A stretch of 64,000 nt of DNA from CAVVGZ01 sp963747965 (lineage in GTDB: Bacteria > Chloroflexota > Anaerolineae > Anaerolineales > Anaerolineaceae), in assembly GCA_963747965.1 (NCBI GenBank), contig CAVVGZ010000008.1:62001-126000 (forward strand), read 5' to 3'. Positions within the stretch are counted from its first letter, which is position 1, and every line of letters starts with the position of its first letter. The notes below the pieces were generated by a model that saw nothing but the letters and a program-made list of their open reading frames with translations, did not search any database and was not told where the DNA came from. Shown here piece by piece: positions 8,833 to 19,213 of this stretch. The translations under genes and the position numbers were made by a program.

Positions 8833-9266
8833 CTAAACCTCGGACTCGATCAGCTGCTTTATATTTCGTTGGCTGCGCTCCAACCGGCTGGTAAGAAAAC
8901 TCTTATCCATGGATTCGTCCATGCCGGGTATCTCAACAATGGTGGTGATGGCTGTTTGGTTGTCTCCTTGAGCCTCTAAATGTAACCCGCCCGTGCATGA
9001 TATTCGAATCCATCATGGATAACCGTACCAAACGCCCGGTTTGGTTCATATTCCACCACCTCCATTGTCCCTTCGACCGGTGTACCGCTGCGGCTGTTTC
9101 GCCTGCGGATCACCGTTCCAACCTTGATTGGATCATCGGAATCCAGCCAGAGTTCGATATCCGGATCCCAGCGCGGATGGTTGCGGACGTGCTCATCAGC
9201 GTAGAAGTGGAAGACCTTGTCCAGGGGCCGGTCGATTACTTGTGAAACCTGAAAATGTGCGCTCAT
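8833..9266 (-). pseudogene. SRPBCC-family (START/Bet v1 fold) protein with a frameshift
   Basis: The N-terminal frame starts at 9266 (MSAHFQVSQVIDRPLDKVFHF, ATG after AGGAGAAAGCA) and reads through FGTVIHDGFEYHARAG. It then hits a stop, while LHLEAQGDNQTAITTIVEI, PGMDESMDKSFLTSRLERSQ and NIKQLIESEV continue in another frame to a stop at 8833. The restored ~145-aa protein is a complete SRPBCC domain ending in the long C-terminal helix. The slip is near 8985, with one base missing. SRPBCC proteins bind hydrophobic ligands; this one may be an AHSA1/polyketide-cyclase-like protein. Indel error and real decay cannot be told apart here. Confidence 0.75.
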
Positions 9267-9325
9267 TGCTTTCTCCTCTGGCAAATAGTTATGCTGCTTT
9301 TCGGACCGTCAGTTATAGGGATCAT

Positions 9326-10565
9326 TTAAATTGATCTTCTTGAATCAATCCTTGAAGCAATATACTCAGCATCTTCTCCAACCCCAAACAACAATCCTGA
9401 CTTTAGTTTATATAGCCATGGTAATCCCACGAAGAATAATCCTGGATAGCCGGTTACGCCGCGTTCCTGTATCGGATACCCATCTCTATCCAGGACTGGC
9501 AGCTCAACCAGGTTAAAATCAAATTTGTATCCCATGGCCCAGATACAGGTTGTGATCCCTTCATCCTGCAGGTTTATTTCTGGGATTACTTCCTGGTCAT
9601 AGCCATTGCGAAGCTGAGGCAGTTCTTCCAATGGAGCATCCAATCCGTTTTCCGATATGTAAAAATCAATCATTTGAATTATTTCGGCTTCAAATTTGTC
9701 AATCTGGGCGAGATTCTCCTTCAGGTTACGTTCCATAAAGATTGTGTTATCGCCAGCCCCTTTGAGCCTCCCCAATAAAACCACGCCGTCATGGGAGAAT
9801 TGGTGCAGGTTGAGATTATGCCCACCGCTCCCTCCAGATACTTGCAGGCTGCCGGTGAACTTGGCCTCCGGCGATGGGAGGTGATCAGCCGTCCGATCCC
9901 AAAAACCGGTCAGGTCGAACCATTCAAAGATATCCCTACCGCGATACCTCCTGGGCACCCGTCCCGATCTGCCAGTACTCAGGTAAACCTTGCGTCCAGC
10001 TTTGTAAAGCTCTTCTGCAATCTGGCATCCAGATTGTGCGCTGCCCACTACAAGTACAGCACCCGATGGGAGCTGCTGGGGATTTCGGTATTTTCCGGAG
10101 GGAATCTGGGTAATAGTTGAAGGCAGTTGGCTGCTGAAGGAAGGTATTTTGGGCTGCTGGAAAAGGCCGGTTGCTATAACCACATTCTTAGCTTCCCAGT
10201 TATCATCACCAGACCTAACCATGTATTTTTTCGTTTCTACATTTTGATCAATTAAGTTGACTTGAACTCCATAATACACAGGGAGGTTGAAGTTTTCCAC
10301 ATATTTTTCAAAGTAAGCTGACAATCTCATTGCGTGTCATAAAACCACCCGGAGCATCACCCTTGTACTTAGCTCCAGGAATCTGTATTGACCAATTTGG
10401 CGACAGCAGCGTAAAGGAATCCCAGCGCCCGTTCCGCCAGGCATTTCCAGCCTGGGTGGCTTGTTCAAGGACAATATGTTCATGGCTGCGCTGCATAAGT
10501 AGGTAACTGGTTGCCAGACCAGCCTGCCCGCCGCCGATAATAATGGTTTCAATTTGCCGATTCAT
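9326..10565 (-). pseudogene. Flavin-containing monooxygenase-like oxidoreductase with a frameshift
   Basis: The N-terminal frame from 10565 carries the FAD-binding motif ETIIIGGGQAGLATSYLL and runs to GGFMTRNEIVS. The second frame continues with AYFEKYVENFNLPVYYG and holds the second dinucleotide-binding motif VLVVGSAQSGCQIAEEL (NADPH site), plus TTCIWAMGYKFDFNLVE near the C-terminus, typical of the ATG-containing motif of FMOs. Together they give about 413 aa, the normal length of the 'NAD(P)/FAD-dependent, MSMEG_0569/CzcO-like' group. The slip is near 10316-10325 (span 3n+1). Such enzymes oxygenate N, S or C=O groups of small substrates. Bases 10566-11259 contain only weak ORFs. Confidence 0.75.
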
Positions 10566-11259
10566 ATCGAGACCTACTTTTAATTGTTACGACAATATTT
10601 AGAATATTATTATCTTATCTATCTGATTATTGCACGTCCGGATTAAATCATGATGATAAACACCTTGTTCCATAATATATCGGCATAAAGCTGTCAGAAA
10701 ACTACCAGCCAGTCGGTATTACAGAAAAGAATTATTTCGGGTAGACCTGGTATTCATAGATAATAATTAGTGTCATCGCCCCCATGATTCTCCTTCAAAT
10801 GCATCCAGTTCCTTTTAAGATCATTGCTGCAATGAAAACCATACTGGCGCTGGATTCTCAAGACTAACCATTGCTGCCTTCCCTCTGCTCGGATGTGTCC
10901 GGTTTTTGGGCTGTAAACCGGCTGGTCACTGGATGGGCTCGGTTGGCATGTGCCCAGGATCAGCCCTCAAGCGGAAATTTGCGGCAGAAATGGCACGCAT
11001 CTGTCCCCCAAAGGAATATGCCAATCATGAAATTATTAATGACTGCGTATTGCAAAATCAATATTATGTCATCGTTGAAGGCGTCGTACCGCTTTTACAA
11101 TTTTCCCACAGGCTGCTGCAGATCATCTGGCAAAAGATTTTAATATTCAATATCAAAAAATGGGATTGCTGGTCATGGGTAATTAGAAAACCGCCGTAAC
11201 CTGCAGGTTATAAGAAAACTCTTTTGCCCCATCATCCGGGCATGCAATATACCAGCACC

Positions 11260-11925
11260 CTATTCTGAGATTTCTTTCGATCCCCCGTCACTATAACCAG
11301 GTTTGAACCGGGGAAACAGGAATGGTGTCCGTGCTTTATATTCCACGTACGCCTGTCCGAATCGAAGTTCTAGCTCCTTCTCCTCTACCAGCTTGATATA
11401 GGTGAGAAGCACTCCGCCAAACAGGAGCACGATTCCAATAGCCGAGATGGATCCAATAGATATGCCAATCCCAACGTACAGCAGGATGGTGCCAAAAGTC
11501 ATCGGGTTGCGGCATTGTTTGAATGGGCCGCTTACCAGCAGCATTTGTGTTGGCATCACAGGTAGAGGGGTGCCTCTCGCCCGATCCAGCTGCGAGATGA
11601 TCGACCACCATCCATAAATGATACCAATCACCATGAAAATGCTTCCCAGCAAAGTGTTGGCTTTCCCGAAGGAAATTTTTGGCAGGTGGAACAAGGAATC
11701 CAGCCGTGAGCCAAGCTTGTAGATTGCAACGGGAATCAATAAAGCAAACAGGATGCCTGCGCAAAGCGTGGCAATCAATCTCTGGTTGAAGGAATATTCT
11801 CGACCAGCTAATTGGATGTAACGCTGCATGGGAACACCTCGCAAAGTGGCAATTATCTCATTTTTGGGATTGGGTTTGATCAAAATAATTTTCTTGGTTT
11901 TTGATCCCTCTTGATGCTTAATCAT
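11260..11925 (-). CDS. ICMT/PEMT-like membrane methyltransferase
   Basis: 221 aa with four or five membrane helices. The diagnostic part is VSGPFKQCRNPMTFGTILLYVG (residues ~131-152), the R-N/H-P motif of isoprenylcysteine methyltransferase relatives, followed by EEKELELRFGQAYVEYKARTPFLFPR near the C-terminus. SAM-dependent methylation of a membrane-associated substrate is likely; the substrate is unknown. It is related in superfamily to 1016-1567 but not a close copy. A terminator-like hairpin precedes it, so it has its own promoter. Confidence 0.65.
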   Translation of the reverse strand: MIKHQEGSKTKKIILIKPNPKNEIIATLRGVPMQRYIQLAGREYSFNQRLIATLCAGILFALLIPVAIYKLGSRLDSLFHLPKISFGKANTLLGSIFMVIGIIYGWWSIISQLDRARGTPLPVMPTQMLLVSGPFKQCRNPMTFGTILLYVGIGISIGSISAIGIVLLFGGVLLTYIKLVEEKELELRFGQAYVEYKARTPFLFPRFKPGYSDGGSKEISE

Positions 11926-11944
11926 TATGCCATTTAAATTAAGA

Positions 11945-11977
11945 AAGCGCTTTCCACCGATACGGTGAAGGGCGCTT
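11945..11977 (-). terminator. Hairpin before the ICMT-like gene
   Basis: On the minus strand AAGCGC pairs with GCGCTT and CACCG with CGGTG inside it, followed by TCTTAATTT. It lies about 20 bp upstream of the ATG at 11925, so it could end transcription from the small gene at 12258 or act in the leader of the ICMT-like gene. Confidence 0.4.
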
Positions 11978-12049
11978 CTCTTGCTCTCATGGTTCAGGGA
12001 CCAACCTCCATTCTATTGGCACTAACAACGTTGGTTCTATTTTTAAAAC

Positions 12050-12083
12050 CCTGTGGTGGAGGGCAATACAAATCCACCACAGG
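12050..12083 (-). terminator. Strong hairpin terminator of the lysine-rich small gene
   Basis: An 11-bp perfect stem (CCTGTGGTGGA at 12050-12060, TCCACCACAGG at 12073-12083) with a 12-nt loop. Read on the minus strand it is followed by GTTTTAAAAAT. It is placed 175 bp after the stop of the small gene at 12258-12374. Confidence 0.6.
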
Positions 12084-12257
12084 ATAATACTTGCTCCAAA
12101 TTCAGTAAGAGAGTAAAAAACTGATCTTCATCGGATAAAGCACAGCCATTGGAATAGCGAAACCGTTTAAACCGTCCGTCATGGCTGCAAGGATTGGATG
12201 TCCGTATATTTTTTGGTTTTAATGGATCTCAATCCATCCCGCAAGACACCAATATAC

Positions 12258-12374
12258 CTAAACTGGTTTCTTTGCCGGAAGTTTGGTTTTCTGTTGTTCC
12301 TGCTTCTTTACCGTTTGATCTTGCTTTTGTTTTTTGGCTTTATCTTTATCCTTCTTACCGCCTTTATCTCCCAT
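12258..12374 (-). CDS. Small lysine-rich protein (38 aa)
   Basis: A 38-codon frame starting MGDKGGKKDKDKAKKQKQ and ending LPAKKPV. The ATG at 12374 follows a strong AGGAGA site by seven bases. The composition is almost all Lys, Gln, Asp and a few small residues, so it is certainly disordered and basic. Short proteins starting MGDKG-KKDK occur in several bacterial groups as hypothetical proteins, from memory; their role is unknown, and nucleic-acid binding is only a guess from charge. It has its own terminator at 12050-12083. Confidence 0.65.
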   Translation of the reverse strand: MGDKGGKKDKDKAKKQKQDQTVKKQEQQKTKLPAKKPV

Positions 12375-12606
12375 CGCCTATCTCCTTTTTTGAAAAATTT
12401 TCAACCACTCCAGATCATCCACACAAGCCTGGAATACAAACATTATAGTATTATTGGGACAAAAGAAAGCAAATTGAAGGGTATATTTAAGATTTAATTT
12501 TCGATGATAAATAATTGCTGGAAAAAGCCGACGGGATGATTTATTCATACCCGGGAAGGTGCTGGCAGCAAATGGGCTTGTGCCCGGCGAATATCACAAA
12601 AAAATA

Positions 12607-13341
12607 ATGATCATAAAAGAAATCCATCCCAAATCTATTTTATCCCCCTCAAAAGTCTATCCTTACGTGATTAATCCATATACAGGCTGCCAGCATGACT
12701 GCTCCTACTGCTATGCCCGCTTCATGAAAAGGTTCACCGGGCATTCGGAACCATGGGGTCAGTTTGTAGATGTCAAGGTCACAGCCCCGGATTTATTGAG
12801 GGCGGAAATAATCCGAAAGAAACCCGCCCGGGTCTGGATCAGCGGGGTATGTGATCCGTACCAGCCGCTTGAAGCGCAGTATAAACTTACCCGCCAATGC
12901 TTGGAAATTCTCATCCAGAATAAATGGCCGCTTACAGTCCAAACCCGCTCTCCTTTAGTCTTGCGAGATATGGATATCCTTAAAACAGGAATGGATGTGG
13001 AAGTCGGTTTGAGCATTACAACGGCGGATGACAGGGTAAGAAAGTTGTTTGAACCAGCCGCTCCCCCGATAAAGGATAGGATTGCCGCATTGGAGGAACT
13101 GCACAGCGCCGGGATAAAAACCTATGCCATGATCGCCCCGATCCTCCCCGGTGCGGAAGATCTCCCGGAAATCCTTGCCTCCAGGGTGGACTATGTCATC
13201 CTGGACCGGATGAACTATCACTATGCCGATTGGGTGTACCGGAAATTTGGCCTGGAAGACAAAATGACCGGTGAGTATTTCGACCAGATTATTATGGAAC
13301 TCATCTCAGAATTTACAAATCTTGGAATACGCTGCAGATAG
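12607..13341 (+). CDS. Radical SAM protein of the spore-photoproduct-lyase-like (SPL) group
   Basis: About 244 aa from the ATG at 12607; an upstream in-frame GTG at 12559 has no better ribosome site. The radical-SAM cluster motif is INPYTGCQHDCSYCYARF (C-x3-C-x2-C), followed by VWISGVCDPYQPLEAQY and VEVGLSITTADDRVRKLFEP, both typical of the SPL/Rv2578c-like family. It would bind a [4Fe-4S] cluster and SAM. Most relatives are uncharacterised; only a subset repairs spore photoproduct, so a DNA-repair role is not proven. Monocistronic on the plus strand. Confidence 0.75.
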   Translation: MIIKEIHPKSILSPSKVYPYVINPYTGCQHDCSYCYARFMKRFTGHSEPWGQFVDVKVTAPDLLRAEIIRKKPARVWISGVCDPYQPLEAQYKLTRQCLEILIQNKWPLTVQTRSPLVLRDMDILKTGMDVEVGLSITTADDRVRKLFEPAAPPIKDRIAALEELHSAGIKTYAMIAPILPGAEDLPEILASRVDYVILDRMNYHYADWVYRKFGLEDKMTGEYFDQIIMELISEFTNLGIRCR

Positions 13342-13463
13342 GGTATAGTGAATCATGTATTTGAGAGGAAAAGGTATATCCACCGGAGCATCCATGAAGT
13401 CTAGCCAATAATTTATCCCATCGCCCGCCAGGTAAACTATAATAGCCAGCATAGGAGAATATT

Positions 13464-14528
13464 ATGCCTCACCTTTTTGAACCCCTGAAAATTCGCGGGA
13501 TTACCTTGCGCAACCGCATCGGCGTCCCCCCAATGTGCATGTACAGCTATACCGGCGGCTTTTCAAACGAATGGCAAATGATTCACCTCGGCGCTCGCGC
13601 CGTGGGTGGTGCAGGGCTTATTATTGCCGAAGCATCCGCCGTTGAACCTCGTGGCCGTATCACCCCATTCGATGTCGGTATCTGGTCGGATGAACATATC
13701 GAACCGTTGGAACGGGTAACCCGTGTCGTAAAGGCAAACGGCGCTGTGCCCGGGATTCAAATTGCCCATGCCGGGAGAAAGGCCAGTTCAGGTAAGACAT
13801 GGGAAGGTGGAAAACCGATCCTGCCTGGCCAGCCTCTTGGCTGGCAGGGGGTTGCTCCCAGCCCTATCGCCTATAATCAGGAATATGCTGTGCCCCATGA
13901 ACTGAGTGTGAGCGAGATCCACGCAGTACAGCATGCCTTCCGCGATGGAGCCCGGCGCGCCCTGGCTGCTGGTTTTGAGTGGCTTGAGATTCATGCCGCC
14001 CATGGTTATTTAATCCACAGCTTTTACTCCCCTACCTCCAACAAACGCACCGATGAATATGGCGGCAGTTTTGAAAACCGCATCCGCTTCCTCTTGGAGA
14101 CCGTTCGTGCCATTCGTCCGGTTTGGCCTGACCATCTTCCGCTAACTGTCCGTATTTCCGGTACAGACTGGGTGGAAGGCGGATGGACATTGGAGGATTC
14201 GGTTAGCCTCGCAAAATATCTGAAAACCGAAGGTGTCGACCTGATCGATTGCTCATCCGGAGGCGGGGTCTGGGAGGCAAAGATTCCAGTCGGTCCCGGT
14301 TATATGGTTCCCATTTCTGAGGCCGTCCGGCATGGTGCCAATATCCTTACCGCATGCGTCGGTTTGATCACCTCCCCAGCCCAGGCCGACCAGATCATTC
14401 GCAATGGTAGTGCCGACCTGGTATTAATGGGCCGCGAGACCCTTCGAGACCCTTACTGGCCAATTCATGCTGCCCAGGCGCTAAAACAACCTTTACCTTC
14501 TCCACCCCAGTATCACCGTGCATTCTAG
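13464..14528 (+). CDS. NADH:flavin oxidoreductase, Old Yellow Enzyme family (YqjM-like)
   Basis: 354 aa, a full-length FMN-binding TIM barrel. Landmarks are LRNRIGVPPMCMYSYTGGF at the N-terminus, GIQIAHAGRKAS, FEWLEIHAAHGYLIHSFYSP, SNKRTDEYGGSFENRIRF and DLVLMGRETLRDPYWPIHAA. The cysteine in PPMCMY and the QIAHAGRKAS stretch mark the thermophilic-like/YqjM class, which reduces activated alkenes with NADPH and FMN. The ATG follows AGGAGAATATT. A canonical intrinsic terminator sits 17 bp after the stop. No partner genes nearby. Confidence 0.85.
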   Translation: MPHLFEPLKIRGITLRNRIGVPPMCMYSYTGGFSNEWQMIHLGARAVGGAGLIIAEASAVEPRGRITPFDVGIWSDEHIEPLERVTRVVKANGAVPGIQIAHAGRKASSGKTWEGGKPILPGQPLGWQGVAPSPIAYNQEYAVPHELSVSEIHAVQHAFRDGARRALAAGFEWLEIHAAHGYLIHSFYSPTSNKRTDEYGGSFENRIRFLLETVRAIRPVWPDHLPLTVRISGTDWVEGGWTLEDSVSLAKYLKTEGVDLIDCSSGGGVWEAKIPVGPGYMVPISEAVRHGANILTACVGLITSPAQADQIIRNGSADLVLMGRETLRDPYWPIHAAQALKQPLPSPPQYHRAF

Positions 14529-14544
14529 TGTCTCTTGAATAAAC

Positions 14545-14569
14545 AAACGCTCCTCAAACGGGAGCGTTT
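14545..14569 (+). terminator. Intrinsic terminator of the OYE gene
   Basis: Perfect 9-bp stem AAACGCTCC (14545-14553) with GGAGCGTTT (14561-14569), 7-nt loop, then CTTTAT. Directly downstream of the stop at 14528. Confidence 0.8.
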
Positions 14570-14688
14570 CTTTATGATTGCGTATTGGTGTTAAATTTGA
14601 ACCCATTCAAATCGGCATCGCAGTCCCAATATTTTTTGGATTACGGAAATCCCTATGGGTAGCGATTTTGCTGCAGCCTTGAGTGCAC

Positions 14689-15558
14689 CTATTTTATGCG
14701 CGGGATCAAGACCGGGGTGTTAATCTTGTAGGACTCGTACTCAACCTGCCCGCCCCATTTTGTGTCAGCCTTTTTCTCAAGCAGCGGAACACCGCTGACC
14801 CGGGTTAGCAGCAGGGTCACAAATACAGGGGATATTAATGCCACCCACTGCCAGCCCTGCAAAACTGGCAGGGCGATAATCAAAACTCCTATCCACAGGA
14901 CAATTTCACCGAAATAGTTGGGATGCCTGGAGCGCGACCATAGTCCTGTATGGATAAACTTGCCTTTATTCTGCGGATCAGCATTGAAGCGGCTTTTTTG
15001 AGCATCTGCTGTGGCCTCAAAAGTGAACCCTAAAATCCATACCACCAGACCGGCAGCGGCAAAGAAATCCAGTTCCTTGCGTAAAGTGGTTGTGATCGCA
15101 ATCAAAGCAGCTGCAGAGGTGAAAGTAATCCACAAGGCTTGTATCGTCCAGACATTCAAGAATCGGAAAAAATCGGGCTTAATCTCATCAAACCGGTCAT
15201 CCTTGCCTGCCTTTCTCACCCGGCGGAACAGGAAAGTACCCAGCCGGCCGGCCCAAATTATCACCAGTACCATCAGTAACGTTGCCCTGATATCGACACC
15301 AGGGCTGAGGAGAAAGGCCATCAATGTAACAAAAATATAGGTGAGGCTGCCAGTCAAGTCGTAAAATTTCTCGGTTTGCTTTAAATAAGCAGGAATGAAT
15401 GCCAGCCATTGGATGAGAAAGATCAACCCCACCGCAAGTGCAAATACCGGGATTCCGCCAACCTTGCTCCCTCCCTGGCTGCCTGCAAGGGCAAAAAGTG
15501 ATGCAAGAATGATAATGACGATGGTGATGAATAAGGATTTGAGGTTATTATTTTTCAT
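14689..15558 (-). CDS. DUF1295 membrane protein (steroid 5-alpha-reductase-like)
   Basis: 289 aa, seven or so membrane helices. The C-terminal part has FIHTGLWSRSRHPNYFGEIVLW (about residues 204-225), the RHPNY signature of DUF1295 and steroid 5-alpha-reductase relatives, and TRVSGVPLLEKKADTKWGG, also conserved. An upstream PDFFRFLNVWTIQALWI stretch belongs to the same family. The enzymes probably use NADPH or SAM on lipids in the membrane, but bacterial members have no assigned substrate. Monocistronic, convergent with the OYE gene. Confidence 0.75.
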   Translation of the reverse strand: MKNNNLKSLFITIVIIILASLFALAGSQGGSKVGGIPVFALAVGLIFLIQWLAFIPAYLKQTEKFYDLTGSLTYIFVTLMAFLLSPGVDIRATLLMVLVIIWAGRLGTFLFRRVRKAGKDDRFDEIKPDFFRFLNVWTIQALWITFTSAAALIAITTTLRKELDFFAAAGLVVWILGFTFEATADAQKSRFNADPQNKGKFIHTGLWSRSRHPNYFGEIVLWIGVLIIALPVLQGWQWVALISPVFVTLLLTRVSGVPLLEKKADTKWGGQVEYESYKINTPVLIPRIK

Positions 15559-15721
15559 AGATTAGATTCCTTGTGATTAAAGATACCACTTTGTTTGCTA
15601 TACGTGGTGATATTGTACAATAATGGTTCATTTACACATTATCCCGGCAAATTTTGACCAATGCGCTTACCAAACCGATTTTCCCGTTTGCGGGTCGGAA
15701 TGCTTGAAAACCAATCTATTA

Positions 15722-16271
15722 TCAGGATTTCAGGATTTCCTCATATTTCTTGAGATACTTCTTTTCTTCTTCTTTTGTGATTAATTCCCTGGCCTTTAAA
15801 ATGCAGTTCCTCATCCCCGGTATGATCAGATATCATCCGCATGGACCCGATAATATCCTGGCGGATCAGGTTATAGTGCTTTTCCGCAGTGCATTCTTCA
15901 AACTGTTTTACCAGGTGATCCAGGATAACCCCTTTAGCGCTGTTGTTAGTAAGTGCAATTTTCCAGACACTTTGGATGCACTGTCTCGAGGTAATGAACT
16001 TCTCATCCCCGGTGTGCGCCAGAATACCGTCAAGTGATCCTTCCATTCGGTTCTGCCAATCGCTCTTTGCCAGGTTGCAGAGAACCATGATGGCGATGGA
16101 TCTTTGATAGGAATTCGGATTGTTCAGCCGGTTTACCAGATCATCCCAAACATCGTAAATCCAATTCACTTTATTTTCAGTGATCTTCATCACTTCCTGA
16201 AATGCAGCCATCCTGATTTTGTCATCGGAAGAAGCCAGGTTATCGAATAATTGCTTAACCTCAATCTCCAT
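15722..16271 (-). pseudogene. HEAT-repeat-like protein with a C-terminal frameshift
   Basis: The frame from 16271 starts MEIEVKQLFDNLASSDDKI and shows alpha-helical HEAT-like repeats (KIRMAAFQEVMKITE, SYQRSIAIMVLCNLAKSD, ITSRQCIQSVWKIAL). Near the C-terminus the frame goes off (ELHFKGQGINHKRRRK), while another frame gives ILKARELITKEEEKKYLKKY ending EEILKS with a stop at 15722. The slip lies near 15808; the span is 3n+1. The restored protein of about 183 aa ends in a charged helix. It is probably a protein-binding scaffold; no specific function can be assigned. Confidence 0.7.
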
Positions 16272-16399
16272 CTCGCAGCTCCATTAATTAATAACCTGAT
16301 CATAAATGAGAGACTGTAATTTTAATAAACACATAAATTGCAAATGAGGTTGGTTTTCAACCCTCAGCGCCGTAGTATGATAGACCACTTCCCATACAA

Positions 16400-17318
16400 T
16401 CATCCCCCCGCAGTAATGGATCCTATAGCCAGGAATGCAAATATAAGCACATCCTGCAAAAAATGCAGAAACCATGCCCAGAAGATGCCGCGTGTTTCCA
16501 GCATGGATTTTCCCAGGAACCAGCCCAGGAATGCCGCCATGAGCACGCCAATAATCCCATAGGGGATGCCATAAAAGTGGAATAAGCCGAAAAAAGCTGC
16601 CAGAAGGAGCAAGGCTTGATGCTTGCCGACTATATTCTCTAATACAGCTAAGAAGGAAGCCTTATAGGTCATCTCTTCATTGAACGCATTGAGAGCTGCA
16701 TAAACCAGCACAGCAGGCAAAAATGGCAGGGCTTTGATTACAATATCCACCGGCGGTCGCCCGGCAATCAGAAGGAATGCCAGTGTTCCAAGGCTAAGGT
16801 AAATGGCAAATCGCCGTCCGACAGCCGACCACTTCTCTGCTTCTTTAATACCCAGCCAATTTACCGGTTCGGCTGGTGCTGAGGTATCACCCGCTGCAAG
16901 GAAAAATAACTTCCTCTTCTTTTTCAGGATGTACATATAGGCTATGACAATGAGGGTGACAATCAGGTTTAAGATTTGTTCAGCCAGCATGGATGTGTTA
17001 AAGGAAGGGTTATCCAACCATGACTGGAAAACCGGTAGTTGATCAATCCGCGTGTAAACCAGCCATTGGGCGCTCAATAATACAATGAATAGGCCGAAAA
17101 ACGGGCGCAGTGGATCGGATCGTTTTCCAGAAAAATGTAAGCGCCGTCCCTCCTAACACAATCAGCGCTTCAAATACCAATAGATTGCTTTCAGATATTG
17201 AATAATGGAATACTTCCCGAATGATGATCTCAAGAAGTGAAACAGCAAGGATCACAATCCAGGCTGTGGCAAGTATGCTTTTTTGGGTATGCGGCTCTTT
17301 CAAAGGATGGTCTCCCAA
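16400..17318 (-). pseudogene. CPBP-family intramembrane metalloprotease, frameshifted
   Basis: The frame from 17318 (MGDHPLKEPHTQKSILATAW) gives two membrane helices; the second frame takes over at about FFGLFIVLLSAQWLVYTRID and carries the rest. The active-site motifs are present: NAFNEEMTYKASFLAVL (EE...K in place of EE...R), FFGLFHFYGIPYG and AWFLHFLQD. Together about 306 aa. The slip is near 17100-17115 (span 3n+1). CPBP proteases cleave membrane proteins; in bacteria many serve immunity or secretion functions. The Arg-to-Lys change in the EExxxR motif is notable. Bases 17319-17864 have no gene. Confidence 0.7.
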
Positions 17319-17864
17319 TTCATATTGATCATCAGGAGGGATTATCTGTTTCTAGTAGACTGGTTCTATCAACCGAAAATACAATAAAAGCCATACCCGG
17401 ATTATATCCTTTAACAAAAATCCCCTCCATTTATCAAGGAGTGGGCCTCAGTCTTATTATCCCGGACCCAAATCATCTGCCTGATCCTGAAACCCAAGGT
17501 ACGAAATTCTTGGTAGCGGCTACCCGGTCTGAAAGTAGTCCCAAACATGGAATGGATGCCACGTAAACGCGTCCAGGAGATAACCCGGTTCAATTCAATG
17601 AGATTGCATTAATTTTGTAACCAGGAATTATTTACTGTACGAATGATTTGACAATACGAATAAAATCCGAGAATAAGCGTTACGCTACTTAGCATGAGTA
17701 ACTTAAACCACTACAGCCTATAAACTGCACATGCTAGGTGTTTTCGACATCCCCTCCGTAGTTGGATAAGCATGATTAAACCAGTATCAAGGAGACGAAA
17801 ACTTGATTCAGTCTCCTTGATTCTAGTACCTTCAAATATTCCAGCTTCAGATGAACTAACCCAA

Positions 17865-18947
17865 TTACTTTAGATACTTATCCAGGAAACCAATCACAAG
17901 ATTAAGGTTTTCGGCGGTCTCGAACTGGCTGCCACCGTGACCGGCTCCATCGAGTGCGATGTGGGTTACCTTATCAGCGCCAATAACTGGGCTAAGCGCA
18001 TCAGCCAGGTTTTTATTCTGGACGGGAGGTATGTTGCAGTCTGCGGTTCCGTTTTCAATAAAGAAAGGTGCATCGTCAGCAGTGATGTAATTCATCGGGT
18101 TGGTAGTTGCGACTACATCCGGCACTGTCTGGATAGGGGCGCCGACCAATTTCGATTCGGGAGAGTTGGCATCGTTGTGGTTTTGTTGGCAGCTTGTCCC
18201 GGCAAATTGTTCATCCATTTTTAGAAAGTCGATTGGCCCGAACCAATCCACTACAGCCTGGACACAACTGGATTGCTCTGCATTGCCGAGTTCCACACCT
18301 TCGAGTTCAGCCACACCACAGGTTGTTCCGAGCAGTGAGACGAGGTTTCCGCCTGCTGAAGCGCCCCAGGCGCCAATTTTTTCAGGATTGAGGTTATATT
18401 TTTCGGAATTGGCGCGCAGGAAGCGGACAGCTGCCTTCGTATCGAAAATCTGCGCTGGATAGGTGGCTTCACCGCTCAAGCGATAGTTGATGCTGGCAAC
18501 CGCATAGCCTGCCTCGAGCAATTGGTCAACTCCAGTCAGGCCAGCTCCATCAGCTTTATCACCAAACATAAATCCGCCCCCGTGCACCATAATGACAACT
18601 GGGAAAGTACCACTGACAGTTGTTGGGATATAGAGGTCAAGTTTCTGTGCCTCAGAGACCCTGGCATAAGCAAGGTCTGAATAAGTTGGATCAACCGAAG
18701 CGAAAGTACTTGAGCCACCCGGGCCTCCTCCTTGGGGCATAACTCCCGCTTGTTGGGCGGAGTCAGCCGGAATGGGTGAAGCTTCCGAAGATTCAGTTAT
18801 AGCCATACTCTCTTCTACTTCGGTTGCTATCATGGATGCCGTTGGCGTTGAGTCGGCGGCTGTGCATCCTGTTACACTAACCAGAAAAATGAGCGCCATG
18901 ATAGGTATCGCCAATCGAATAAAAGGTCTTCTAAAAATGATATTCAT
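17865..18947 (-). CDS. Lipoprotein carboxylesterase / BD-FAE-like alpha/beta hydrolase
   Basis: 360 aa. A signal peptide with a lipobox ends at Cys28 (FLVSVTGC), so the enzyme is anchored outside the cytoplasm. A disordered Ser/Thr/Pro/Gly linker (~29-85) precedes the hydrolase domain. Catalytic features: VVIMVHGGGFMFGD (oxyanion hole), IGAWGASAGGNLVSLL (nucleophile elbow GASAG), an acid near APFFIENGTADCNIP and a histidine in LDGAGHGGSQF. This is the hormone-sensitive-lipase/BD-FAE class, which cleaves acyl or feruloyl esters. It is divergently arranged from the two-component genes at 19214, which might control it. Confidence 0.85.
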   Translation of the reverse strand: MNIIFRRPFIRLAIPIMALIFLVSVTGCTAADSTPTASMIATEVEESMAITESSEASPIPADSAQQAGVMPQGGGPGGSSTFASVDPTYSDLAYARVSEAQKLDLYIPTTVSGTFPVVIMVHGGGFMFGDKADGAGLTGVDQLLEAGYAVASINYRLSGEATYPAQIFDTKAAVRFLRANSEKYNLNPEKIGAWGASAGGNLVSLLGTTCGVAELEGVELGNAEQSSCVQAVVDWFGPIDFLKMDEQFAGTSCQQNHNDANSPESKLVGAPIQTVPDVVATTNPMNYITADDAPFFIENGTADCNIPPVQNKNLADALSPVIGADKVTHIALDGAGHGGSQFETAENLNLVIGFLDKYLK

Positions 18948-19213
18948 AGTTGGTCTCCATATATTAGTATTTTTTTACAATAACGCAATTATCCCAGATG
19001 TATCTTAAGGAAATCTCAAGATGACCTGTTCGTTTTCTAGAGTTTTGTAGGTTGTTCTTCAGATTTTCTTGAGGTTAGTATGCTAAAATCCTGATAGTCA
19101 GGTTCAATAAAGTTTCATATATCCAAAAATATTCAAATCAGGCGAACATCCATGATAAAAATTCGCCAAGGCATAAACATCATGCCATCAAGGACTTGGA
19201 AAAAGGATTCCCC

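Noticed and set aside
10871..11199. Plus-strand ORFs of 90 and 97 aa in the gap
   Set aside because: Two competing frames, no ribosome site, no family signature. A fragment such as EYANHEIINDCVLQNQYY is possible debris but cannot be supported.
12194..12497. Plus-strand ORFs over the lysine-rich gene
   Set aside because: They are hydrophobic mirror images of the minus-strand lysine-rich frame, which has the ribosome site and terminator.
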